From positions 1-64,000 of the forward strand of contig JAHEZL010000006.1 of the NCBI GenBank assembly GCA_023251095.1: a DNA stretch of 64,000 nt, written 5' to 3'. Each line of letters opens with the position of its first letter. Positions within the stretch are counted from its first letter, which is position 1. This document shows positions 27,333-37,304 of this stretch, in pieces. Under the pieces are notes generated by a model. That model searched no databases. It was not told where the DNA came from and was given only the letters and a program-made list of their open reading frames with translations. Made by a program: the position numbers and the translations under genes. This DNA is from Flavobacteriales bacterium (GTDB lineage: Bacteria; Bacteroidota; Bacteroidia; Flavobacteriales_C; GCA-002722245).

Positions 27333-28547
27333 CTACTTAACAATGCTTTTAAAAAATTCCAAATGCTTGCCGGCAATTACCGAATTTTCATAACGCTGTA
27401 AAGCGCTTTTTCTTGCGCTCTCCGCATTCGGATTTTTCAGTACTTCTACAATTCCTTTTGCTAAATCCTTCGCATCTTTAGGCTGCGCCAGATAGCCATT
27501 CACTCCCGTTTCTATCATTTCTTTAATGCCGCCGATAGCAAAGCCAACGCTTGGTGTTCCGCAAGCCAGGGCCTCTAAAATAGTATTGGGTAAATTATCT
27601 TCCAGCGACGGAATCACAAACACAGAAGCCGCGTTGTACACTGTTGCCGCTGCTTCTTCCGATTTGATGAATCCTACGTAATTCAATTTCAAAGGAAGGT
27701 TTTCAAATTCCTTTTGTTCTTTTCCCATCACAATCAATTCAACACCTTCACACTGCTCTTTCACTATTTTAATGGCTTCCACGAAATAAGAAAAACCTTT
27801 TCTCACGTCGTTTGGATTGGCGGCCGAGAACAACAAATATTTTTTATCGGGATTCAATCCCAGTTTTTTGCAGGCTTCAACTTTTGAAACAGGTTGAAAA
27901 ATCTCGGTATTCAAAGTATTGGGAATGCTTTGCACATTGGCCGATTGCGTTAAGCTTGCCGTTTTACACAATTCACCCAGCCATTTGCTCGGAGTGATAA
28001 CATTCAGTTTTTTACCCGTGAAAATTTCTTTTTTCTTGAGCCATATTTCATGCGCAACGCCATCAAAATTCAACATCGGACAAACATCGCAATCCTTCTC
28101 ATACTTCAAACAATCTCCCGAATAATGGCAGCCTCCTGTGAACATCCACATGTCGTGCAAAGTCCAAACGATGGGTTTATTCAGCGCATATAATTTTTGA
28201 ATGTCATTCAAAGACAGAAATCCGAAATTGATCCAGTGAATATTAATCACATCTGCTTCCTTCACCAGATAATGGTTAGAAACATCTACTCCTACTTTAT
28301 TGGTAGAGAACATGGCCACGCTTTTGTCTTTCAACAAAAAGCGTCGCTGAAAAACATACTCCACATAAGTTCGTCCCTTGAGGAAAAGTCCGCCCTCCAC
28401 CTGCTCTATTGTATCCGAAGAAGTGACTTTATTCACCACCAGCATTTTCGACTCTACCCCGTTTTTATTCAAAGCATCATTTAGCCTTCGGGCCGCTATT
28501 GCAGCGCCTCCTCCACTATCTGTATTGCTTAAAATTACAATCTTCAT
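27333..28547 (-). CDS. Glycosyltransferase family 4 protein
   Basis: A 404-residue GT-B enzyme. The N-terminal domain has LSNTDSGGGAAIAARRLNDAL, a pattern seen in GT4 proteins of capsule loci, and VWTLHDMWMFTGGCHY with a run of cysteines (DCLKYEKDCDVCPML). The C-terminal donor half has AANPNDVRKGFSYFVEA and PNTILEALACGTPSVGF with the conserved glutamate. It should add a sugar to an intermediate in the glycan locus. The start overlaps the FkbM methyltransferase stop by four bases. Confidence 0.9.
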   Translation of the reverse strand: MKIVILSNTDSGGGAAIAARRLNDALNKNGVESKMLVVNKVTSSDTIEQVEGGLFLKGRTYVEYVFQRRFLLKDKSVAMFSTNKVGVDVSNHYLVKEADVINIHWINFGFLSLNDIQKLYALNKPIVWTLHDMWMFTGGCHYSGDCLKYEKDCDVCPMLNFDGVAHEIWLKKKEIFTGKKLNVITPSKWLGELCKTASLTQSANVQSIPNTLNTEIFQPVSKVEACKKLGLNPDKKYLLFSAANPNDVRKGFSYFVEAIKIVKEQCEGVELIVMGKEQKEFENLPLKLNYVGFIKSEEAAATVYNAASVFVIPSLEDNLPNTILEALACGTPSVGFAIGGIKEMIETGVNGYLAQPKDAKDLAKGIVEVLKNPNAESARKSALQRYENSVIAGKHLEFFKSIVK

Positions 28548-29338
28548 TTGTAGGCAAAAATATTGATTTGCATATCCATCGGTCCGGGATTTCCTTTAGT
28601 AACAAAAGGCTGACTCAACACTACTTCTTCTTTCAAATAATAGCGAAAACCATTGTTGGCAAGAATAGTGAGTAACTCATGTAAATGCTGTGCTTTCTCT
28701 GCAAAAGAATGGTATTCAATAAATACATTTTCACATTTATGTAAATCAGCTTTCACTGATCTGATCACTTCCACTTCTGCTCCTTCAATATCCATTTTAA
28801 GCAAAGCGATGGAGGAATACTTATTCATTTCCTCTTTCAACGCCACACTTTCAACAGCCGTTCCTTCGGTACACACAGCACCTCCATCAGCGCCTTCCGA
28901 CAAAAAAGTAATTCCTGCATTGCTGATCCACACTGCTTTTTGAACAGCCTCCACATTTTGCATTTGATTTGCTTTTATGTTTCCATTTAAGTATTTATAA
29001 ATATTGGCATCGGCTTCATAAGCCACCACTTTTGCGGAAGGATAATATTCAGAAAAAAACAAAGCACTCAAACCCACGTTGGCACCGCAATCCAGAATAA
29101 CAGGGTTTTTACTTTCGGTTTTAAACTGATAGCACTTGTCCACATAAATTTGCTTGTACTGCCAAAAGAAGGATTTGAAATCGGCTACGATAAAAATGCG
29201 ACCTTTAAACTTCACTTCCTTTTTTTCATAGCGCTTACTTCCTCCGTATTTCAAGGCCAATAACAATAAAGTGCGGTATTCCTTTATCGTCAAGAATCGT
29301 TTTATTTCATTAAAAACTATATACAAAAAGCTCTTCAT
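28544..29338 (-). CDS. FkbM family methyltransferase
   Basis: A 264-residue SAM-dependent methyltransferase of the FkbM type, which often O-methylates sugars in surface polysaccharides. Motif I is VILDCGANVGLSALFFSEYY, with the acidic VVAYEADANIYKYL after it, and the C-terminal MDIEGAEVEVIRSV block typical of the family. The operon context makes glycan methylation likely. It abuts the upstream glycosyltransferase with no gap and overlaps the next one by four bases. Confidence 0.9.
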   Translation of the reverse strand: MKSFLYIVFNEIKRFLTIKEYRTLLLLALKYGGSKRYEKKEVKFKGRIFIVADFKSFFWQYKQIYVDKCYQFKTESKNPVILDCGANVGLSALFFSEYYPSAKVVAYEADANIYKYLNGNIKANQMQNVEAVQKAVWISNAGITFLSEGADGGAVCTEGTAVESVALKEEMNKYSSIALLKMDIEGAEVEVIRSVKADLHKCENVFIEYHSFAEKAQHLHELLTILANNGFRYYLKEEVVLSQPFVTKGNPGPMDMQINIFAYK

Positions 29339-30538
29339 CTACATCGAAAGTTTATTTTTATTTTGAGTCACGAAATTAAAAGCGTCCAAATAGCCTTTAA
29401 TAACGGTGTTTACATTGATTTCATTTTTTATAATCGACAAAGAATTTTTACCCAGCTCCACATTTCTCTCATCATTGGAAATTACGAAATCAATTTGATT
29501 GGCCAAATCCTTATGATCGTCGCTGATGAAATACTTGCCATTGAATCCGTCGCGCAATAATTTTTTTTCTGTACCGTCGCATTCTGCAACTACCACGGGC
29601 AATGAATAGCACATGGCTTCATTGATAGACAAACCGCCCATTCCGGCCAATACGTATACCGATGAACCCAAAAAATATTTACCCAGCTCGGCATCGTAAA
29701 TTTTACCTAAAAAATTTACGTTTTTGCTGATACCCAATTCCTCTGCCAGTTTTTTTAATGCGGTCATTTCCGGTCCGTCACCAATAATTTGCAATTCAGC
29801 ATCGGGATGTTTTCTCACCAATTCAACATGTGCCCGAATAAGTAAATCCACTTTTTTCCATTTTATCAATCGGCCAACATGCAGCACTGTTTTTTTAAGC
29901 GGCTTACGCTCTGCATTGGCTATTTCTTTTAGCAATGCATCGGTATCAATGGAATTGTAAGTAATGAATATTTTCTCTTTCGGAACACCATAACTCCCCA
30001 AAATTTCAAAGGCAGAATCCACGTAATTCACATGCGCATCGGCCAGATTGAAATAACCTTTGTACAAAATCCCCAGCAACTTCAACTGAGTTTTACTCTT
30101 AGGAACTTTTGAATAAGAGTTCTCTTCAAAGTAAGCAATCTCTTTCCCCGAGAGGATGTCATCGTACTTGGGAATATTGAAAGGAATTTCTTTGCAGATG
30201 AGTTTGATGTTGTTTCTGCGCAGAAAAGATCTTAAAAAAGGATTGCACCAGAAAAAAATAATATAGGGCCATCCCACCACCACAGCATCGGGATTAATTT
30301 CTTTTATTTTGCTTTGAATGCCCTTGAAAAATGGCTTTTTTAATATAGTTGAATATTCTTCGAGACGGTGAACTTTAAAAGAAATTCCCTTTTCCGATTG
30401 ATGCACTCCGGCACCAACTGTGGAACTTTTTGCAGTAGGAACAATGACCTCAATTTCCAGATTCGGCACATTGTTCAGTCTGTTTAAAATCGCATTGTAA
30501 TAATGCGGCAAACCTCCAAAAACAAAAAGTACTTTCAT
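29339..30538 (-). CDS. Glycosyltransferase family 4 protein
   Basis: A 399-residue GT-B enzyme. The start LFVFGGLPHYYNAILNRLN belongs to the acceptor side. The donor domain has VLHVGRLIKWKKVDLLIRAH, QIIGDGPEMTALKKLAEEL and, close to the end, GGLSINEAMCYSLPVVVAECDG, a clear GT4 donor-binding block. The gene lies seven bases after the methyltransferase upstream and abuts the FkbM gene downstream, so all six genes between 33.6 and 26.6 kb should be one operon. Confidence 0.9.
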   Translation of the reverse strand: MKVLFVFGGLPHYYNAILNRLNNVPNLEIEVIVPTAKSSTVGAGVHQSEKGISFKVHRLEEYSTILKKPFFKGIQSKIKEINPDAVVVGWPYIIFFWCNPFLRSFLRRNNIKLICKEIPFNIPKYDDILSGKEIAYFEENSYSKVPKSKTQLKLLGILYKGYFNLADAHVNYVDSAFEILGSYGVPKEKIFITYNSIDTDALLKEIANAERKPLKKTVLHVGRLIKWKKVDLLIRAHVELVRKHPDAELQIIGDGPEMTALKKLAEELGISKNVNFLGKIYDAELGKYFLGSSVYVLAGMGGLSINEAMCYSLPVVVAECDGTEKKLLRDGFNGKYFISDDHKDLANQIDFVISNDERNVELGKNSLSIIKNEINVNTVIKGYLDAFNFVTQNKNKLSM

Positions 30539-30545
30539 TCCGAAA

Positions 30546-31190
30546 TTATATATTCAAACAATTGTTGCTCCTGTACAAAATGGATGTTGCAGTGCGGTGA
30601 ACTGAGATGGGAGCCATTCCAACAAAATCTATTTTTTTGAAATGATGTACGCTGCAAAATTCATCGATCTTTGCAGCATATTGCTTTAATTCACTATTGT
30701 CGAAAACAAAAACGCCTCCTTCTTTGAGCGCTTTCAATGAATTAAGCAAGCAGTTAATTCTATCTCTTCCGTCTATGATAATAATATCGTATTTATCCTC
30801 TTTCGCCTCTCTGCAATATTCACCGTTGTATTCCAGTTCTTTATATACAATCTCTATGTTTCCCGATAATTCCTTTCTTACTTTTTCATACCAGGCCTTA
30901 TCATGTTCCACACATTTTATTTTAGTTACTTTTTTAGAATACCAAAGTGTAGAATTCCCACTTCCAAATTCCAAAACAGAAAATTCTTTTCGTAATCTTG
31001 ACTCAATAAATTCGATAAAGGGATAGGTACACCATGGAATCGGATTTCCGTTTTTATCTATAGAAGATTTTATTTGAAAGCTTTTAAACCAGCCGTAATC
31101 CGAAAGAATACTATTCATTTTTAATTGAATAAGACTTCCCCAACCGAGTTTATTCAACAATCCTCTGAATACATTTTTTATCGGTTTCAT
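30546..31190 (-). CDS. Class I SAM-dependent methyltransferase
   Basis: A 214-residue protein with a SAM-binding core: FSVLEFGSGNSTLWYSKKV (motif I), IKCVEHDKAWYEKV, YDIIIIDGRDRINC and LKEGGVFVFDN. It resembles the FkbM/Methyltransf_24-type proteins of glycan loci. The target is not visible. It overlaps the YfhO gene stop by four bases, so its expression is tied to it. Confidence 0.85.
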   Translation of the reverse strand: MKPIKNVFRGLLNKLGWGSLIQLKMNSILSDYGWFKSFQIKSSIDKNGNPIPWCTYPFIEFIESRLRKEFSVLEFGSGNSTLWYSKKVTKIKCVEHDKAWYEKVRKELSGNIEIVYKELEYNGEYCREAKEDKYDIIIIDGRDRINCLLNSLKALKEGGVFVFDNSELKQYAAKIDEFCSVHHFKKIDFVGMAPISVHRTATSILYRSNNCLNI

Positions 31191-33622
31191 GCTGTTTTTC
31201 TTTTGTAAATAGCCACACCTATTGATGAAATAAGTATTGCCAATATTAAGAGTGAACTTATACCGCTGATTTTACTGCCAACAACAAAAGCCTCCGGTGC
31301 AAAAACAAATTTTATTTCATGCTTACCCGCCGGAATTTCCAATCCGCGCAATATGTAATTCACACGCACATGATCCACCTCTTTTCCATCCAGATAAGCT
31401 TGCCATCCGTCTTTATAATAAATCTCTGAAAACACTGCAAATCCAAGCATCGGATTGGTAGAAGTATAAATCAATTCATTTGGTTTATACGACGTCAGTT
31501 TAATTTCTCCGGTATCTGCAAACACTCCGTTTTTAGCCGACAATTGTGTGTAAAAACTATTGTCGATAACCGCTTGCGTTTTTGAATTGAATGGTGGATT
31601 CAACGCGTCAATTTCTTCGTTGGGCGTTTTCACCACTTTCAAAGTATCAATGAACCATGCATTTCCCAGCGCGTTATCATTTTTTATCACCGCTAATTGT
31701 CCCTGCTGATTTTGAATAATATATTTTGTATTCAACATGTTGAGCACCGATAAATTATGACGGGCAATATGTCGATCAATCATGTCCTGATATCTCTTCA
31801 GTTTAGCAGCATGATAACCACCTACCGATTTATGGAAATACGAAGTATAGGCATCATTGTAGGTATTTACCGCTTCATTCAACACGCGGTAATTGGGATC
31901 TTTGTCTTCTAAAATCTGATTGTCGGCAGACGTTGGCTCAATGTCAATGCTCTTTTTAACTCGTTGGAATTTATCTTCAGTGAAAAAGTTTTTATCGAAT
32001 TTGTAAAGATCAATCAATGAAAGCAAACAAAGAGCAACTATCGCATATTCTGCTTTCAACACTTTTTTGTAAAAGAGGAAGAGCGCTCCAAAGGCGAGAG
32101 AAATAAACACAAAGGACTTCAAGGCATCCGATTTCAACATATCAGCTCTGTCCTCAATCAATGCATCTATCAGCCATTGTGGATATCCACCCTTCACTGA
32201 ATCGGCATCATTTGGAGAAGAAAAATCAAACAATTCCGAACCGAACAATCCGAAAAACAAACACAATCCGCCCACAGCAGCATAAGAAATCATCAGGGCT
32301 TTTTTGTTTTTCTCATCAGGATTTGAAAAATACTCATGCAAGCCTAAAACCGCAGAGATCACGGCCAGCAAACTAGTAAGCGCGAGCCACATCGACACCG
32401 AACGAAACTTGTTGTAAAGAGGCAAATGATCGAATAAAAAATAATTGAGTCCGGGTAAATTTCTTCCCCACGCCAAAGCAATACTCAATACCGTTCCCGC
32501 TATCAACCACCATTTCAAAGGACCTTTAATCAATACAAATCCGAGAATAGAAAGAAACACAACAATACTTCCAAAATAAATTGCTCCCGATGTAAAAGGC
32601 TGATCGCCTCTATAAGTTGGAACCGCTTTTACAATTTCTTTAGCCTGTTCAACACCTTTCTCTTTCAGCACTTCGTAGGCGTTGGAATTCTCGCCAACGT
32701 TCTCATGACTGCTACCGCCCATGAAACGGGGAATCAAAACAGTAAAGGTTTCCGATTTTCCCTGACTCCAATCAAAAGCATATTTTTTTTCCAATCCGCT
32801 AGGCTTTTCTGTTTGTACTTTCACTGAATCAGCCACCAAGTCCGATCCGCCACGCATCGTTTCTTTTTGGTACTCATAGGTAGTCCACAGGTGAGAAGTA
32901 TTTGGCAAAACAGCGAACACCGAAGCGATCACCACCACACCTGTTCCTTTGAACCACTGCATAATTTCTTTCTTTTGAATGGCATATACCAACCATGCCA
33001 GTAAAAGCAATCCTACGATAATTCCTGTGTAATAAGTAATTTGAAAGTGATTGGTGTACAACTGTATACCCAAACCCAGACAAGTTAAAATTCCTCCCAG
33101 CAAATATTTGTTTCTTAAGGCCAGAATAACACCTGATAAAATCAGCGGAGTATAACCGATGGCATATGCTTTAGTGATATGGCCGGCTTCAATAATAATA
33201 ACATTGTAAGAACTCAGAGCAAACATAAGGGCGCCAAACAAAGCCTCCAGCGGCTTCATTTTTAAAACAATGAATAGCACATAAAGAAAAAGGAAATAGG
33301 TAAACATAATACCTACTGTTGTGAAGGGAAGTCCGAACTTCAATCCCGAATACAAATAACCAAAGATATTATTGTCCTGATTGCCCTTGATCATATAAGT
33401 TGGCATTCCACCAAACAAGGAATTTGTCCATAATGAAGTTTCTCCTGTTTTTTCTTCAAAATCAGTTACCTCTTTCGACATGGCGATAGAACTCGAGTTA
33501 TCCGACTGCGATAAAGTTTTGCCACTAATAACAGGAGCAAAAAACAAAACCCAGCTCAGAATTAGTCCGATGGCTATCATCCCGAGGTGGATCAATATAT
33601 TCTTTGTAAAAAAATCTTTCAT
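31187..33622 (-). CDS. YfhO family membrane protein
   Basis: An 811-residue integral membrane protein of the YfhO family, which is linked to lipid-linked sugar transfer (for example glycosylation of lipoteichoic acid in Firmicutes). The N-terminal half has about twelve membrane helices with the family's SSIAMSKEVTDFEEKTGE and SLWTNSLFGGMPTYMI loop. A periplasmic C-terminal part follows, ending with one helix (ISSLLILAILISSIGVAIY). It is the first gene of the six-gene glycan operon. The exact sugar donor is unknown. Confidence 0.92.
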   Translation of the reverse strand: MKDFFTKNILIHLGMIAIGLILSWVLFFAPVISGKTLSQSDNSSSIAMSKEVTDFEEKTGETSLWTNSLFGGMPTYMIKGNQDNNIFGYLYSGLKFGLPFTTVGIMFTYFLFLYVLFIVLKMKPLEALFGALMFALSSYNVIIIEAGHITKAYAIGYTPLILSGVILALRNKYLLGGILTCLGLGIQLYTNHFQITYYTGIIVGLLLLAWLVYAIQKKEIMQWFKGTGVVVIASVFAVLPNTSHLWTTYEYQKETMRGGSDLVADSVKVQTEKPSGLEKKYAFDWSQGKSETFTVLIPRFMGGSSHENVGENSNAYEVLKEKGVEQAKEIVKAVPTYRGDQPFTSGAIYFGSIVVFLSILGFVLIKGPLKWWLIAGTVLSIALAWGRNLPGLNYFLFDHLPLYNKFRSVSMWLALTSLLAVISAVLGLHEYFSNPDEKNKKALMISYAAVGGLCLFFGLFGSELFDFSSPNDADSVKGGYPQWLIDALIEDRADMLKSDALKSFVFISLAFGALFLFYKKVLKAEYAIVALCLLSLIDLYKFDKNFFTEDKFQRVKKSIDIEPTSADNQILEDKDPNYRVLNEAVNTYNDAYTSYFHKSVGGYHAAKLKRYQDMIDRHIARHNLSVLNMLNTKYIIQNQQGQLAVIKNDNALGNAWFIDTLKVVKTPNEEIDALNPPFNSKTQAVIDNSFYTQLSAKNGVFADTGEIKLTSYKPNELIYTSTNPMLGFAVFSEIYYKDGWQAYLDGKEVDHVRVNYILRGLEIPAGKHEIKFVFAPEAFVVGSKISGISSLLILAILISSIGVAIYKRKTA

Positions 33623-33750
33623 TGAGGTATACTTTTAATAGCAACGAAAATAACACTATTTGTTGAAAGGGAATAATATACATCTGACAATGTATTTATT
33701 TACAGAAAGGTTTGAGGCAATCAAAATGCCCCCATTAAAGGCAAGTCTGT

Positions 33751-34470
33751 TTATTTTTTCTTAATCAACAAACAAGTCAGGTGATGCAAATCCGTTTTAT
33801 CAACTTTTTTAGATGGCTTTATGAGCTTTCCAAAACTCCATAGCGGCCCTTCGAAAATTTGATAATATTCCTGATCAATCACTTCACAATCTGTTCCTAA
33901 CAACCATTGTTCTATTTGTTTGCGGGAGTAGATCTGAGTAATGAATGTTGATTTTACATCCGACCTGAAATCAGGATGTTTATAGATATTTTCGTGATAT
34001 ATATTTTCGTTGTAAGGACAGGTTAAAAGCAAATGACCACCCGGCTTCAACATATTCATCATACTTTTCATCGCTCCATCGTGATCGGGAATATGCTCTA
34101 AAACACTGATACAGGTAATTAGTTCGAATTTTTCTTTGATTTTTTTTGGTGTGATGACATTGTCATTAATCACTTTGAAATGGCGATTAAAAAAAGTACC
34201 GCTCCAATACCCGTCAATCAAATCAATTGCTGTTACCTGGTATCCGCAATTTGCCATAATATGTGGCCATGAAGAAATACCGGTTCCAACATCTAAAATA
34301 TTTGAAGGATATATTTTTTGCAACTGCCTGAAAGCGTAAGCATATTCAACTGTTCTTTCGTTAACATTAGGAAATCTTGGATATTTCTGTTCAAGAAGCA
34401 AGACAGGTGAGAGAACAATTTTACAAAAAAATTGATATACGCTTAAGATGGCTTTTTTTACTTTCTTCAT
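33751..34470 (-). CDS. Class I SAM-dependent methyltransferase
   Basis: A 239-residue protein with a SAM-binding domain: SNILDVGTGISSWPHIMANC (motif I), VTAIDLIDGYW, ITCISVLEHIPDHDGAM and MLKPGGHLLLTCPYN. This is a Methyltransf_11/23 type. The start at 34470 was chosen because residues before it, in the upstream frame, form an unrelated hydrophobic extension. The gene lies about 130 bases before the YfhO operon, so it may be separately promoted. The substrate is unknown. Confidence 0.85.
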   Translation of the reverse strand: MKKVKKAILSVYQFFCKIVLSPVLLLEQKYPRFPNVNERTVEYAYAFRQLQKIYPSNILDVGTGISSWPHIMANCGYQVTAIDLIDGYWSGTFFNRHFKVINDNVITPKKIKEKFELITCISVLEHIPDHDGAMKSMMNMLKPGGHLLLTCPYNENIYHENIYKHPDFRSDVKSTFITQIYSRKQIEQWLLGTDCEVIDQEYYQIFEGPLWSFGKLIKPSKKVDKTDLHHLTCLLIKKK

Positions 34471-34591
34471 TAAATCAATGATTAATACACATAGTGTAAA
34501 CGTAAATATAAACCCTAAATCTCGCAAACATTTTAACTGAGGAGCACATAGTTTTTGAAGATATTTATTAGTGCACTGAGCTTACATTACA

Positions 34592-34599
34592 TATCTTTG
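34592..34599 (+). promoter_or_regulatory. Possible -7 box for the LamG gene
   Basis: TATCTTTG matches the Bacteroidota -7 consensus TAnnTTTG, 18 bases before the ATG at 34617. No clear -33 box is seen at the expected distance. Confidence 0.45.
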
Positions 34600-34616
34600 G
34601 TCAAATTCAAAACCCA

Positions 34617-35672
34617 ATGAAAAAGTCATTTCTTCTAATTGCCACAACCCTTTTCTCAATTACAGTTTTTGCTCAAACACCAAACAAGGGATTGATAGGC
34701 GACTATTATTTTAACAACAATGCCAACAATTATATAGGAAACAATATCGACGGAACGGTTCATGGCTGTACTTTAACCGCCGATCGTTTTGGAAATCCCA
34801 ATGCCGCTTATCTTTTAAGCAGCGCTGCCGATTACATCGAATTCCCTTACCCTAATTTTGTACTCAATGAATATAGTTATGTTTTATGGGTTTCCCCCAG
34901 CTCCTTGCCTTCCAATGGAAACTGGCAATGTGTTTTAGAGGTTGGTGGTTATGGCGGAGACCAGCAAATTGCTCTTGAAAACAATGTACACACTCCACTA
35001 GACACTATGATTTTGAATGGCTTCTCTGTTGGACCTTACAATCAGGGGATACCTAAACAAAACTTTATTTCCGCGCAGAGTACACCTTCTGTTGGAAAAT
35101 GGTATTTTTTGACTTTCACCAGAGATTCATCCACTGTTAAATTTTATGTGAATGGAATTTTAATCAACAATGTACCTGTGAACTCCTTGGCTTACTACGG
35201 CCTTAATTCACAAAAAGCATATATCGGTCAGCGCTACAACGGTACCGTCCCTTTCCTTGGAAAAGTAGATGACGCAAAAATGTACAACCGGGCTATCACG
35301 CAGGAAGAGGTAACTGCTTTATTCTATGAAAACGTATGTACTCAAAACGTTACCGTTACCGATACTTTGGTGATTAACGTTAATGTGATTTTCAACGGAA
35401 CAAATCCTCCAATTACCTTTAGCGGAACCATTAAAGCTTATCCTAATCCTGCCAAAGACCATCTCATCATTGATTGCGGTGATGATTTCAATTCTTTAAG
35501 TAGCTATACCATTAAAGTCATGAATTCCCAGGGCCAATCTTTATACGCTCAGCAAATTATGCAACAGCTTAGCAACATCGACTTATCCGGATGGGCAAGC
35601 GGCATTTATTTCATTCATGTCATCGACGCTAAAAACAACACTTTAGATGTTCGGAAAATAGTGCTGAAATAG
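34617..35672 (+). CDS. LamG domain protein with T9SS C-terminal sorting domain
   Basis: A 351-residue secreted protein. The signal peptide is LLIATTLFSITVFAQ. A concanavalin/LamG-like domain covers about residues 25-225 (GLIGDYYFNNNANNYIGN, WYFLTFTRDSSTVKFYVNG, GKVDDAKMYNRAITQEEV). The last 80 residues form a type A sorting domain (IKAYPNPAKDHLIID ... ASGIYFIHVIDAKNN ... RKIVLK), so it is exported by T9SS. A carbohydrate-binding role is likely from the fold. It stands on the plus strand between two minus-strand glycan genes. Confidence 0.9.
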   Translation: MKKSFLLIATTLFSITVFAQTPNKGLIGDYYFNNNANNYIGNNIDGTVHGCTLTADRFGNPNAAYLLSSAADYIEFPYPNFVLNEYSYVLWVSPSSLPSNGNWQCVLEVGGYGGDQQIALENNVHTPLDTMILNGFSVGPYNQGIPKQNFISAQSTPSVGKWYFLTFTRDSSTVKFYVNGILINNVPVNSLAYYGLNSQKAYIGQRYNGTVPFLGKVDDAKMYNRAITQEEVTALFYENVCTQNVTVTDTLVINVNVIFNGTNPPITFSGTIKAYPNPAKDHLIIDCGDDFNSLSSYTIKVMNSQGQSLYAQQIMQQLSNIDLSGWASGIYFIHVIDAKNNTLDVRKIVLK

Positions 35673-35688
35673 AAGAGATTTACTGCTT

Positions 35689-37173
35689 TTATCTTCTGAA
35701 AACTTTTTTCATAGTTTGCTGATAAAAGGCATTTATATCTTCTGATACTTTAAAAGCAATAACTGTTGTTCCAAACAACACAGCAACCAAAATCCCTTTA
35801 AAAGCAATTGAAATATAGGGATTTGAAAAAGCCGGCACATTCATCACCACCAGCAGGGTTAAAGCTCCTATGATTACGCATTTAAGAGAATTCCATGTAA
35901 AGGGTTGCATTTTATATTTGTAATAAATAGTGAAAAAACGATACGCATTATAAGCGCTGTAGGCAATTAAATTTGAATAGGCAGATCCTATGATCCCGAA
36001 TTGTTTCACAAAAAAATAATTAGTGGGTATCGACAATGCGATCAAAACGATATGAGAATAAAACGATACTCTCCAAACACTTGAAGTCACCAGTATTTCA
36101 CCATTTGCTCCTGTTGACATATCAATGATAGTTGAAATACTCATGATTAAAACAACGTACTTTCCCTGAGCATAAACCGGCGGCAGAAAACCAAATAAGG
36201 CATCAATATTTACCCATACCAGTAAAAAAAGAAAAATGCTGGTCAGCATTAAATTGATAGATGATTTTTTATACATGCTATCAATCAAAGCTATGTTTTT
36301 ATCCTTCCAGGCCTGAGCGATAATCGGCGTTAAAATATTTGTAATACTTCTTTTAGGTAATTGAATAACAGTGGCAACATAACTGGCTACAACAAAAATG
36401 GCAGTGCTTTCCAATCCCGCTATTCCGGCAATCATAAAAGCATCAACATTCTCTGCAAGGATACCGAACAAACTTCCGCCAAACATTAAAGCGCCGTAAT
36501 TGATAATTCGTTTGTACAGGCGCTTGCTCACAAAACTCACGGAAGTCACATAACTCAAGTGTTGCATACGATAGATATACATCAACATGATCGCTACGGC
36601 GATAAAATAATAATTACAAAAAATCACAATAAAGGAATCAAAGCTTACCAGTTTCATCACAAACAAAGCGATAAAAAAAGTAGTGAAGGCGCGATAGCCT
36701 AAATCACGCAAAGCCGATGGAACAACTGTTTTCAGCAAACTACGGGAATATGTTTCAAAAATGGTAAAGAGCGTTAGTGAAAAGGCCAGCGGATAAATCA
36801 AATAAAAATAGTGAACGAAAAGCGAAGATCTTTTAGAATAATTTTCCAGAAAAACATCCTTCAGCAAATAAGAAACAACGCATAAAATAACGAAGCCCAG
36901 TATAGGAAGCAGCGTGGCCAGAAACAAAAAATCATTTTCTTTTTTGTGTAATCTGTCTTTGTAAAAAGGAAAAAACTTGATCATCATCTGATGCGTTCCC
37001 ATGAGGGCCAATCCAGAAAAAGTACTGGCCACTGCAAAAAGCAAGCGGGTTAATCCGAATTCTTCTGTGGTAAAAAAGCGGGGAAATAATACCAGGATAT
37101 TAAAGGCACCAATAGCAAATCCGGCGTATAAAATTATTGAGGATTGTATGCCTTGTTTTTGAACTACGCCCAT
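35689..37173 (-). CDS. Oligosaccharide flippase (Wzx-like) family protein
   Basis: A 494-residue polytopic protein with about 12-14 membrane segments, of the polysaccharide export (MATE/MVF-like) family. The N terminus SIILYAGFAIGAFNILVLFP and the FTTEEFGLTRLLFAVAS stretch are typical of flippases that move lipid-linked oligosaccharides across the inner membrane. This fits the locus of glycosyltransferases and a YfhO protein downstream. It has no nearby genes on the same strand, so it is expressed separately. Confidence 0.9.
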   Translation of the reverse strand: MGVVQKQGIQSSIILYAGFAIGAFNILVLFPRFFTTEEFGLTRLLFAVASTFSGLALMGTHQMMIKFFPFYKDRLHKKENDFLFLATLLPILGFVILCVVSYLLKDVFLENYSKRSSLFVHYFYLIYPLAFSLTLFTIFETYSRSLLKTVVPSALRDLGYRAFTTFFIALFVMKLVSFDSFIVIFCNYYFIAVAIMLMYIYRMQHLSYVTSVSFVSKRLYKRIINYGALMFGGSLFGILAENVDAFMIAGIAGLESTAIFVVASYVATVIQLPKRSITNILTPIIAQAWKDKNIALIDSMYKKSSINLMLTSIFLFLLVWVNIDALFGFLPPVYAQGKYVVLIMSISTIIDMSTGANGEILVTSSVWRVSFYSHIVLIALSIPTNYFFVKQFGIIGSAYSNLIAYSAYNAYRFFTIYYKYKMQPFTWNSLKCVIIGALTLLVVMNVPAFSNPYISIAFKGILVAVLFGTTVIAFKVSEDINAFYQQTMKKVFRR

Positions 37174-37224
37174 CGTGTAAACTTACAGGATTCGGGCGGT
37201 ATTGGCAAAAAATTCAGGAAATGG

Positions 37225-37300
37225 TATTTGTAGAGACGGAAGATTTTCCGTCTCCGGCAAACCACATCCCGAGACGCAAAATTTTGCGTCTCTACAAGAA
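37225..37300. repeat. Two-hairpin palindromic repeat, copy 1
   Basis: TGTAGAGACG at the left and CGTCTCTACA at the right close two inner hairpins: one around GACGGAAGATTTTCCGTC, the other a perfect palindrome around GACGCAAAATTTTGCGTC. A near-identical copy is at 58181-58268. Each copy sits just past the 3' end of a minus-strand gene (DUF4834 here, a permease at the other site). Confidence 0.8.
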
Positions 37301-37304
37301 AAAA

